The translations under genes and the position numbers were made by a program. From Prevotella ihumii (GTDB lineage: Bacteria; Bacteroidota; Bacteroidia; Bacteroidales; Bacteroidaceae), in assembly GCF_900155655.1 (NCBI RefSeq), contig NZ_LT706987.1, positions 3,078,767 through 3,142,766 of the forward strand: DNA of 64,000 nucleotides, read 5' to 3'. Positions 51,621 through 59,679 of the stretch are shown in pieces; the stretch's first letter is position 1, and each line of letters starts with the position of its first letter. The notes under the pieces are model-generated. The model had not been told where the DNA came from, searched no databases, and worked only from the letters and a program-made list of their open reading frames with translations.

Positions 51621-51822
51621 TTATCCCAAATCGTCATTAGACCAGTTTAGGGCTTGTCTATCTATTTACCGAAACTTATGAGATGTCTTTTTGCCTTATT
51701 TTGGCTTTATTTTACCTATATCGGCAGTCACATAGCCCGCTATGCTTCTTTGATATATGCAAAATAAATCTCAAAATAAGCTCAAAAAATACATTCTCAT
51801 TCTAACGACCGATTTGGGTTTA
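51621..51822. repeat. MITE-like element, type B
   Basis: The ends are ATCCCAAATCGTCATTAGAC and CTAACGACCGATTTGGGTTT. The interior has the hairpin CATAGC-CC-GCTATG and blocks shared with 53189-53387. The TAA stop of the 369-residue gene lies at its right end. Confidence 0.88.
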
Positions 51823-52929
51823 ATCTCTCTGCTTCTTTATTTGTTCGTGCTTGATTCTTTCGTCTAAAGAAGGAATATAGATGTCGAACGATTCGTTAAA
51901 GATAAACTGATGCGTTTTGTACAATTCACAAGCATCTCCCGAGAGTGTTGTATATCTATAGTTTGCTGTACTTACTGGTTTTATATAATCAGCCATCAAT
52001 TTGCAAAATGGTGCGAATTTCAGTGCACTGTAGTCAGGTACAAAGCTATCATAGAGAATGCAACAAAGCAAGCCAAAACTCTTAGCCGTCTTTCTACCAA
52101 AGATAGTGTTAAAATCATCAGACCGCGTTGATTTTCCGTGATAGGCATTGCGAATATTGGATATTACCTTCTTTAGGAATTCAAGCTTTTCCTTTGGATT
52201 ATCAATCTGCACTAATTGATAATTACCATCGATTTTTTCTTCTCGTACAGGACTTGAAGCTCCAGACAGTATAGCAAACTTCTCTGAAAAATCTTCTGCT
52301 TTCTTGCAGTGTCCGGCAACCTCCCGCAAAAATTTGAGCACATCACGTGATTGGTATAAGCGCACACTCATATTGCGCATCAGCGTATTCGAAATGGATG
52401 CGCTAAAAGTCTCGGCTATATCTTCCATCACTGGGCGTAATGTTTCTACAGCCCTTTCTTCTTCTTCATATTGTACACGAGCAGCAGGCATAAAGCGATG
52501 TCTTGGAATAAGCCAAAGCAGATAATATCCTATGTCTAAGACCTTCTCACGCTGCTCATCGGATAAATACGAACTTTCGCCAACAATGTCGATAGCCTCC
52601 TTTAGCTCTTTAGCCATACTATAAACTTTTATTCCTGGGATATGGATAATCAGACTATTGGTTTTTACAGATGGACCCATAAACATCGAATAGGCACTCA
52701 ACCACTTTGGGTACTCTTCGGGCAGGCACTCGTGGAGCTGTCTACTTACCTTTTCTGCAATCATCTTTTCCGTAGGAATATCTTCCATTCCCGCTTCTTT
52801 TATTTTAAGTAAAAGGCCTAACGAATATGGATCACCATTTCTTTCGATAAAACGAAAAGTCTTCTCTTCACCCGTATCGGGATTTTTATAGAAGAATCGA
52901 TAAACACAAAGTTCAGTATCTTGAATCAT
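51820..52929 (-). CDS. Conserved hypothetical protein, 369 residues
   Basis: I do not recognise this protein. It has no signal peptide or membrane helix and looks alpha-helical and soluble. Features are RFFYKNPDTGEEKTFRFIER near the start, a central RHRFMPAARVQYEEEERAVE and NAYHGKSTRSDDFNTIFGRK near residue 290. It has its own promoter and a leader homologous to that of the 38679 gene. Its stop codon lies within a type B repeat. Confidence 0.7.
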   Translation of the reverse strand: MIQDTELCVYRFFYKNPDTGEEKTFRFIERNGDPYSLGLLLKIKEAGMEDIPTEKMIAEKVSRQLHECLPEEYPKWLSAYSMFMGPSVKTNSLIIHIPGIKVYSMAKELKEAIDIVGESSYLSDEQREKVLDIGYYLLWLIPRHRFMPAARVQYEEEERAVETLRPVMEDIAETFSASISNTLMRNMSVRLYQSRDVLKFLREVAGHCKKAEDFSEKFAILSGASSPVREEKIDGNYQLVQIDNPKEKLEFLKKVISNIRNAYHGKSTRSDDFNTIFGRKTAKSFGLLCCILYDSFVPDYSALKFAPFCKLMADYIKPVSTANYRYTTLSGDACELYKTHQFIFNESFDIYIPSLDERIKHEQIKKQRD

Positions 52930-52954
52930 AGTAGGTTATTTTATCCTTAATTCT

Positions 52955-53165
52955 GCAACACTATTATAAATTAAACTTTTTAAGTACCTGAGCAACAAAA
53001 AGCTCTTGCTTTGGCAAGCGGCAGAGCCGAGCGGCTCAGGATTTTGCCATGTCAGATTTTTCACTTATCTTAGTGTTGCAAAAAAAAGAGAATCCGACAA
53101 TAGATATGGCAAAGATACAAATTAAATCTGAAAAACTCACTCCTTTTGAGGGATTATTTTCGGGT
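52955..53165 (-). promoter_or_regulatory. Promoter and leader B, homologous to leader A at 38705
   Basis: A TATCTTTG box (53110-53117) is followed by about 175 bases of leader. Blocks shared with leader A lie on both sides of the box. Leader B has an extra ~40 bases rich in GAGCCGCTCGGCTC and GCTTGCCAAAGCAAGAGC followed by TTTTTG, which could fold as an attenuator. Confidence 0.75.
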
Positions 53166-53188
53166 CATAGAGCAATTTGACTCCACAT

Positions 53189-53421
53189 TATCCCAAATCG
53201 GTCGTTAGAATGAGAATGTATTTTGCGATTATGTTGAGTTTTATTTTGTATATATCAAAGGAGCATAGCGGGCTATGTGACTGCAGATATAGGTAAAATA
53301 AAGCCAAAATAAGACAAAAGACAGCTCATAAGTTTCAAAAAGAATAAAGTAAGCACCTAAACTGGTCTAATGACGATTTGGGTTTAATGACGATATGCGG
53401 TGGTAATTTATAGCACCAGCC
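53189..53421. repeat. Type B MITE-like element joined to a type A end
   Basis: The type B part (53189-53387) begins TATCCCAAATCGGTCGTTAG, has the hairpin CATAGC-GG-GCTATG and ends TGACGATTTGGGTTTAA. Directly following is a type A right end (ATGACGATATGCGGTGGTAA then TTTATAGCACCAGCC). The join suggests one family inserted within the other. Confidence 0.85.
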
Positions 53422-53763
53422 TTAAAAGAATAACCCGTTGGCGGAATTATTTTTTAGCTACTATACCAATTGTTATCTTATTCGATAGATAGCGTATTTC
53501 TCTTTTATCTTTTTCTCTTTTTCCGTTTTACTTCGGATAAGTGTTAAATACAAGGGTCATAATTCTCGTATATGCGTTGAAAAGAAGCGTGATACACAAA
53601 AGTGGCATAAATGGGTGTGCAATTGTATACTGTTGATTGACAATGAGTAATGAGTAAACAGTAAAAAGTGTGCAAGAATACACTGCTTAGATTGCGGAAA
53701 TATAGAACGAATAAAGGAAGAATGTGAACAAGAAAAGTGTTATTAAGTGGTGTTTCAGAAGGT

Positions 53764-53847
53764 AAAAGTAGAACTTTAGCTTTGCCAAACATCAATGTTG
53801 AGGAGGTAAGACATATATGTTTGGCATTGTCAAAGTTGAACTTTGGC
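53764..53847. repeat. Palindrome array, third locus
   Basis: Units are AAAGTAGAACTTT, AAACATCAATGTT, ACATATATGTTT and AAAGTTGAACTTT with 7-11-bp spacers. The remainder of 53422-54113 has no gene I can support. Confidence 0.75.
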
Positions 53848-54113
53848 TTTCTATACTATTAATAAAGGAGATTTGGAATATATAATAAGAAATATCAAAC
53901 AATTCTATTTGGGAAATTAAAATGTTAAATCAATATAACAGCAAAACCCATAGGGTTTATTGCACTTAGTTTTGTAACTTGCAAATTGAACTTGTTTCCG
54001 TACCGTTACCCAATGATAAAAACATAAAAAATATTTTTCAAAAAGTATACTTTTCTTCCTCATTATTAGCTAAATACCAATTTTTAGGTATTGTGCATTT
54101 TTAGGTAAAGTTC

Positions 54114-54121
54114 TACTTTTG
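54114..54121 (+). promoter_or_regulatory. -7 box of the T9SS cargo gene
   Basis: TACTTTTG lies about 45 bp before ATG 54166. Confidence 0.55.
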
Positions 54122-54165
54122 TAGCGTTAATTTAATCTGTAGTATTCACTAAAAAACAGACAAAA

Positions 54166-57021
54166 ATGAAAATTTTTAAAGTAATGATTGCAACCTGTGT
54201 GTTGCTTTTAGGTTGTGTGTTACAGACACATGCAGCCGACAAAATGTTATTTAAGGTTACTTCTGCTAAGGGCAAAGGCAAAATGATTTTTCCAAGTATG
54301 ACCATAGCCAGTGGGAAGAAGTGCAGAATCAGAGTTGATGAGGGCGATGGAAAAATCATTGATTTCAAGCTAAGTAGCTATTCTTCAGTTGAATTGAAAG
54401 GCGAAACCGTAACTTTTTATTGCGACCACCCAGAATATATAACGTTTATCAATGCAAGCTTCTCTAAAGCTACTGCATTAGATTTTAGTGGTGCTGTTGG
54501 TTGTAAGGAAATAAATATGTTTGTAAACGAGCTTCCAGCCAAGTCTATGGCAGCTTGTATGGCATCGCTTCCAAAGACCACTGACGGAAAAATAACAGTA
54601 AAAAATTTCACTAACACAAACGATAAAAGCGTTATTTATAAGTCGCATGTGGCTACTGCTAAGGAAAAAGGCTGGACTGTTTATGCTTTTTCGGATGTTG
54701 TAGAGAAGAAAGCACCATACGAAGGCGAGGCTGACCCTGTAGCACCTCCTGTTGTTCAGAAAGAAAAGATGTTATTCAAGATTACTTCTGCTAAGGGTAA
54801 AGGTAAAATGATTTATCCAAGTATGACTATAACTGATGGAAAAAATTGTAAAATTAAGGTTGATGAGGGCGATGGAAAAATCGTTGATTTTACATTAAAT
54901 AAGTATTCTTCTGTTTCCTTGAAAGGCGAAACCGTAACTTTTTATTGCGACCACCCAGAGTATATAACGTTTATCAATGCAAGTTTCTCTAAAGCTACTG
55001 CATTAGATTTTAGTGGTGCTGTTGGTTGCAAGGAGATAAATATATTTGTAAACGAGCTTTCAGCTGAGGCTATGGCAGCTTGTATGGCATCGCTTCCTAA
55101 GACTACGAGTGGTGTAATAACTGCAAAATGTTTTACCAACACCAATGATAAAAACGTTATTTATAAGTCGCATGTGGCTACTGCTAAGGAAAAAGGCTGG
55201 ACTGTTTATGCTTTTTCGGGTTCAGTTGGAAATAAACAACCATACGAAGGCGAAAATGAGGGCGGAACTATAACCGAAGAACCAAATGTAACGATGAAAT
55301 CATCTGGCGATGCTATAGTGTTGAAGGTAAAAGGTACAGGTAAAATGGAATGGACTACGCAAGGTGGCGAGAAACAGGACCTCATTGCGGGGATTAATTT
55401 CCTCAATGGTGTGAAGAACAAACAAGTATTGCTCACAGGAGATTTTACTGAAATGGTATGTTTTCAGAGCGACCTTACCGAATTGGAAATTAAGAAAGCA
55501 CCTAATCTTGTTTACCTAAACTGCTGTGCCAATCGTCTTAATGAAAATGCAATGAAGAAGCTTGTAGCAAGTCTTCCTGACAATAACAATATAGAAAAGC
55601 GATTGGTAGCAATTGACACGAAGAACGAATACGAAGGAAACTATCTTTCCGACAATTTGGTTGCCGATGCGATTAAGAAAAATTGGAAAGTATTGGATTG
55701 GAATGGAGGTGAACCTACTCCTTATAAAGCACCTGTCCCAGCTATTATGATTAGCACCTTAAAGCAGAAAGGCGACATGATGCAAATGGCATTCAAGGGC
55801 AAAGGAAAGCTGATGCTTGATATGGGCGATGGAAACCTTGTAAAGGTGGACAACGAAGATAATATCTACGAACTCAAGGGAACCTATATTCATGTTTACG
55901 GAGAAGTGGAAATTGCTGACCTTAGCAATGTTGCTGCAACGGCAATAGATGCAACAAATGCAGCGGTATTAAAGGAATTGGATTGCTCGTTGAACCGACT
56001 TGATGATGCGGCTTTCACACGTTTTGTAGCAAGTCTTGTAACTTGTCCGAAATCTGCAAAAGGAAAAATTATTGCAATTGATAGTGATAATGCAGCTGAA
56101 CGCAATGTTGTAAGCAAAACCAATGTGGCATTGCTTTTGAAAAAGAATTGGCAAGTATTTGCTAATACCACTAATGGTTTGAAGGAATATGCAGGTATAG
56201 CCGTAACACCTAAAGAGCCATTGGCAGTAAAGATGCAAACCACACTCGAAAAAGGTAAAGAAATAAAAATATTTGCTGAAGGAACAACTGATTTATGGGC
56301 AGATATGGGCGATGAGGTACTTGTACACCTTAGCAAAACTGGCCACAATACACTTATTGTAAAGGATAAAGAAATAAAAATATACGGCAATCTTACATGG
56401 TTCTCTGTTCAAGAAGCAAGCTTAACCAATTTTGAACTTGTTAAAGCACCAAATCTTTTAAGTCTTTTTGTGAACAAAAACAATCTTGAAATGCTTGATG
56501 TTTCAGCAGCAACAAAGTTGGAGTTTTTAAATTGTGCTGATAATAATATTAAGGGGAAGGCTATGGACGCACTCGTAGAGTCGCTTACCGATGCTACAGG
56601 CTATAAGCGTAAAGCACAACTCTATATTATAGATAGTACCACCAAGGGCGAAAAAGATAATATTGCCACCCAAGAGCAATGCAAGAAAGCTACCGATAAG
56701 GGTTGGGAAGTAAGAGACTTCAATGGTGGACAAGACAATAAACCTATCTATGAAGGTGAAGGTGTAGTTCCAAACGGAATAAGCAGTTTAAGTGCTACCA
56801 AGGCTCGAATTTATACCAACCCAAATAGTAAGCAAATATTTGTAGAATATCCTGTCGCTAAACTCCGTACCATTGATGTTTATTCTATTGACGGACGAAA
56901 GATGGAAACACGCATACATACTGATAATATCAATAATACAACCATTGATTGCACCCAATTACAAGAAGGATTGTATATTGTTCGTGTAGGTGAATACTCA
57001 CAAAAGGTAATGATAAAATAA
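54166..57021 (+). CDS. T9SS cargo with five tandem LRR-like modules
   Basis: The 951 residues have a signal peptide (1-24, ending THAA) and five modules of about 150-185 residues. They cover roughly 25-185, 200-365, 375-525, 530-690 and 700-870. Each has an opening beta element (MLFKVTSAKGKGKM-like), a short leucine-rich-repeat-like core and a closing KKNWKV/KGWTVYxF strand ending in YxGE. Modules 1 and 2 are nearly identical at DNA level. The last 70 residues are a type IX sorting domain (IYTNPNSKQIFVEYP to LYIVRVGEYSQKVMIK). It is expected on the cell surface or released. Confidence 0.88.
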   Translation: MKIFKVMIATCVLLLGCVLQTHAADKMLFKVTSAKGKGKMIFPSMTIASGKKCRIRVDEGDGKIIDFKLSSYSSVELKGETVTFYCDHPEYITFINASFSKATALDFSGAVGCKEINMFVNELPAKSMAACMASLPKTTDGKITVKNFTNTNDKSVIYKSHVATAKEKGWTVYAFSDVVEKKAPYEGEADPVAPPVVQKEKMLFKITSAKGKGKMIYPSMTITDGKNCKIKVDEGDGKIVDFTLNKYSSVSLKGETVTFYCDHPEYITFINASFSKATALDFSGAVGCKEINIFVNELSAEAMAACMASLPKTTSGVITAKCFTNTNDKNVIYKSHVATAKEKGWTVYAFSGSVGNKQPYEGENEGGTITEEPNVTMKSSGDAIVLKVKGTGKMEWTTQGGEKQDLIAGINFLNGVKNKQVLLTGDFTEMVCFQSDLTELEIKKAPNLVYLNCCANRLNENAMKKLVASLPDNNNIEKRLVAIDTKNEYEGNYLSDNLVADAIKKNWKVLDWNGGEPTPYKAPVPAIMISTLKQKGDMMQMAFKGKGKLMLDMGDGNLVKVDNEDNIYELKGTYIHVYGEVEIADLSNVAATAIDATNAAVLKELDCSLNRLDDAAFTRFVASLVTCPKSAKGKIIAIDSDNAAERNVVSKTNVALLLKKNWQVFANTTNGLKEYAGIAVTPKEPLAVKMQTTLEKGKEIKIFAEGTTDLWADMGDEVLVHLSKTGHNTLIVKDKEIKIYGNLTWFSVQEASLTNFELVKAPNLLSLFVNKNNLEMLDVSAATKLEFLNCADNNIKGKAMDALVESLTDATGYKRKAQLYIIDSTTKGEKDNIATQEQCKKATDKGWEVRDFNGGQDNKPIYEGEGVVPNGISSLSATKARIYTNPNSKQIFVEYPVAKLRTIDVYSIDGRKMETRIHTDNINNTTIDCTQLQEGLYIVRVGEYSQKVMIK
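54240..55250 (+). repeat. Near-identical direct repeat of ~500 bp inside the T9SS gene
   Basis: The first module (about 54240-54720) and the second (about 54766-55250) share long identical stretches, for example around CATAACGTTT-like segments at 54440 and 54963 and the TCGCATGTGGCTACTGCTAA blocks at 54642 and 55167. Later modules are only protein-level relatives. Recent duplication or gene conversion is likely. Confidence 0.85.
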
Positions 57022-57128
57022 AAAATTATTGTTGTCAGCTAAACACAAGAAGTCGGTTTGAACCCATTGTTATTCAATAAATTCAAATAAACTTCTGCAT
57101 TCCAAGCCCTCATGCGCATATGTGTGAG

Positions 57129-57406
57129 GGCTATTTTTCTGCTTCGTCAGCCTCCGGTGGGCGCTCCAGAATGGCAGCCAATGCCTCCTCCCAGTCTTTT
57201 TCGGGATGCTCAAGGAATCCCTTCACATCGATGTAGTACATCAGCATGATTCTGACGATGGTGGCAAGTCCAGAGAAGCTTCATAAGCGGCTGACGCCCT
57301 TTTGCAGTAGCGTAATGAGTAGATTGGCGATGAGCGTTACCCAAACTTGTTTCTTGATGGCGTTGGCACTCTCTCCGTAGAAGTATCTGAGTGGGAAATT
57401 CTGCTT
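57129..57406 (-). pseudogene. C-terminal remnant of an IS4-family transposase
   Basis: Leftward reading gives QNFPLRYFYGESANAIKKQV, then WVTLIANLLITLLQKGVSRL, a TGA stop, then FSGLATIVRIMLMYYIDVKG and a final PEADEAEK stop. This is the tail of the Bacteroides IS4-type transposases, with an in-frame stop and no front part. The type B repeat at 57407 cuts it off. Confidence 0.8.
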
Positions 57407-57600
57407 TATCCTAAATCGGTCGTTAGACTTCTTCGAGATTTGCGAGCTTATTTTGAGCTATTTTTGGTTGTTTTTGAAGACGTTTAGCGAGCTAAACAAC
57501 TGAAAAAACAAACGAAAAGAGCCAAAATAAGGTGCAAAGACGAAGAAAAGCATAACATCTAAACGCTTTAAAAAGCCTTTGCGGGCTAATGACCTCTAAG
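57407..57600. repeat. MITE-like element, type B, divergent
   Basis: It starts TTATCCTAAATCGGTCGTTA and has the hairpin GTTTAGC-GA-GCTAAAC and the block GCCAAAATAAGGTGCAAAGA. Its right end has decayed to GGGCTAATGACC. It truncates the IS4 remnant. Confidence 0.82.
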
Positions 57601-57638
57601 TTTGCAGAAGAATGCGACGCAGTCGCATAAACATTAAA

Positions 57639-59296
57639 TAGTGTTTACTGAATAATTTATAACTCTCTGATATTTAAGTTTATATAACTTTATTTCTTTG
57701 TTTGTTTAACAAAAAAATCGTACCTTTATATAGTTAAATCCATAGCAAGATGAAGTTTTACGCTCCAAAATACAAGCAACTTGACCTCGGTTTGCTCCGC
57801 TCATCCCTTGATGAGTTGGACAAGACAAACCGATGGGTGGCTCTCGGTGACCTTCTTCCATGGACAGAACTTGAGAAGGAATACAACTCAAGGTTGGACA
57901 ATCAGAAGAAAGGTGCAGGGAACAAGCCGGCACGCATGATTCTCGGCGCAATGATTATCAAGCACAAACTAAACCTAAGTGATGTCGAGACCATCGAGAT
58001 TATCAGAGAGAGTCCCTATATGCAGTACTTTTGTGGATTGCATGGGTTCACCGACAAGCCTATATTCGACCCAAGCCTATTCGTCACGATACGCAAGCGA
58101 ATCTCAGAGGAAGAACTAAACAAGATGACAGTCAAGCTTCTCGACAAGCAGAAGCGCCTTCTTGTAGAGAAACGCAAGCGTGAGGAAGAAGAGGCGAAGA
58201 AGAATGATGAGGAACCACCGACTCTAAAACCAGAGGATCCGAATGCCGCTTCCTTCACCGACTCAAAAGGTCGCGAGCACAAGGGAGTGCTGAAGATTGA
58301 TGCTACCTGTGCCGATGCAGAGATGCGTTATCCTGTTGACGTTGATATAATACATGATGGTTGCCGCAAGGTTACCGATTATATTATAAAGGTGTGCGAT
58401 ATGTTTGAGCTGCACAAGCCACGAACGAACTACAAGCATGCACGTCAGGCATACCTTCAACTTGTCAAGAAAGCCAAGAAGAAAGGCAAGATGGTGCGTG
58501 GTACTATCGGGTTGATGCTCAACCACTTGCGCAAGGATATCCGCATCTTAATGAACTTGCTTGCAAAGAACAAGACGTACTACGAGAGCCTATTCCTATA
58601 TGAGAAACGCACCTTGACTGCCATCCTCAAGATGTACCATCAGCAGGAGGAGATGTACAGATCAAAGACTCATACTTGTGCAAACCGCATACTGAGCATC
58701 TTTCAGCCACACGTCCGTGCCATTGTCCGTGGAAAGGCTAAGGCAAGGACTGAGTTCGGGGCCAAGATAGGTGCAAGCATAGTCGAGGGCTATACGTTCA
58801 TCGACCACCACAGTTGGGATGCCTACAACGAAAGCCAGGACCTCTTGCTACAGATTCAACTTTTCAAAGAACGCTTCGGCTATCTTCCGGCCACCATCCT
58901 TGCGGATAAGATTTACCTGAACAGGTCAAACCGAGATATACTTGAGGATTTTGAAATCCATTCATACTGCAAACCGTTAGGGCGACCACCGAAGGATTCT
59001 CCTTCAGATGAGATGAAATCCAGAATGGCCAAAGCCATCGGGGAACGCAATGAAATCGAATGCTCATTCGGTACTGGCAAGAGAATCTATCGAGCCAATG
59101 ACATAAGAGCCAAGCTTCCAGATACAGCACGATGCTGGACAGGAATGTGCTACTTCGTTAAAAACGTGATGAAGTTCCTGAAGGAACTTTGTCTTGCCCT
59201 GACCGAAATCTGGCGTTTTTTCATCATTATTGTCACTATGAGGGTCTATGTCTGCTACCCTCTGTCGGTGAAAAGATAATAATTCAGCAGACCCTA
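57639..59296 (+). mobile_element. IS1182-like insertion sequence
   Basis: The left end reads TAGTGTTTACTGAATAATTT and the right end, inverted, reads TAGGGTCTGCTGAATTATTA. The element carries one transposase. It lies in the 3' end of another transposase gene, of which a short piece remains at 59300-59370. Confidence 0.75.
57750..59279 (+). CDS. IS1182-like DDE transposase
   Basis: The 509 residues begin MKFYAPKYKQLDLG, with a DUF772-like N-terminal domain (about 60-125: ARMILGAMIIKHKLNLSDVE). The DDE core has LKIDATCADAEM, ILADKIYLNRSNRDIL and RNEIECSFGTGKR. A Lys/Glu-rich insertion lies at about 130-165. The terminal ~20 residues run into the right inverted repeat. It appears intact. It is homologous to the decayed copy at 50590. 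Confidence 0.88.
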   Translation: MKFYAPKYKQLDLGLLRSSLDELDKTNRWVALGDLLPWTELEKEYNSRLDNQKKGAGNKPARMILGAMIIKHKLNLSDVETIEIIRESPYMQYFCGLHGFTDKPIFDPSLFVTIRKRISEEELNKMTVKLLDKQKRLLVEKRKREEEEAKKNDEEPPTLKPEDPNAASFTDSKGREHKGVLKIDATCADAEMRYPVDVDIIHDGCRKVTDYIIKVCDMFELHKPRTNYKHARQAYLQLVKKAKKKGKMVRGTIGLMLNHLRKDIRILMNLLAKNKTYYESLFLYEKRTLTAILKMYHQQEEMYRSKTHTCANRILSIFQPHVRAIVRGKAKARTEFGAKIGASIVEGYTFIDHHSWDAYNESQDLLLQIQLFKERFGYLPATILADKIYLNRSNRDILEDFEIHSYCKPLGRPPKDSPSDEMKSRMAKAIGERNEIECSFGTGKRIYRANDIRAKLPDTARCWTGMCYFVKNVMKFLKELCLALTEIWRFFIIIVTMRVYVCYPLSVKR

Positions 59297-59299
59297 ATT

Positions 59300-59370
59300 A
59301 GTAGGATTGTCAAAGAACTCATTGGCTGGCAGCCTAAGGCTGCTCATCTTTTCTGTTTTCATACGCTTTG
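59300..59370 (+). pseudogene. Transposase C-terminal scrap, relative of the 59775 gene
   Basis: LISRIVKELIGWQPKAA matches the last residues of the transposase at 59775 (KLISHTIKELFGWQRKAA). The front of that copy is absent, evidently displaced by the IS1182-like element on the left. Confidence 0.75.
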
Positions 59371-59460
59371 ATGTTTTGTGGCAAAATTACCAAATTCAAA
59401 GCTTTCATCACTTATGCAGAAAACTGCCGACCGTAGCAACAGCCACACATGCGAAAATAA

Positions 59461-59525
59461 TTCAGTTACCAAATATTACTCCATCGTTACCTATGGCAAA
59501 ATTGGGTAACGGTTTGGTAACTGAA
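59461..59525. repeat. Nested inverted repeat with four GTTACC half-sites
   Basis: TTCAGTTACCAAA pairs with TTTGGTAACTGAA, and within it CGTTACC pairs with GGTAACG. The four GTTACC half-sites form two nested symmetric pairs. The rest of 59371-59774 has no gene. Confidence 0.7.
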
Positions 59526-59679
59526 CTTCTGCCTAAATCTGCATATTCCTGCCCTCTACAAACAGTGCAGTCTTATGCAAACCGTTCCGTTTCCTCCTCA
59601 TTATCAGTCGATTTACATCAACTTCGATTTTTCTTCATTTTCTTTGGATCAATACTTCGTTAATTCCAATGTAATCGTT

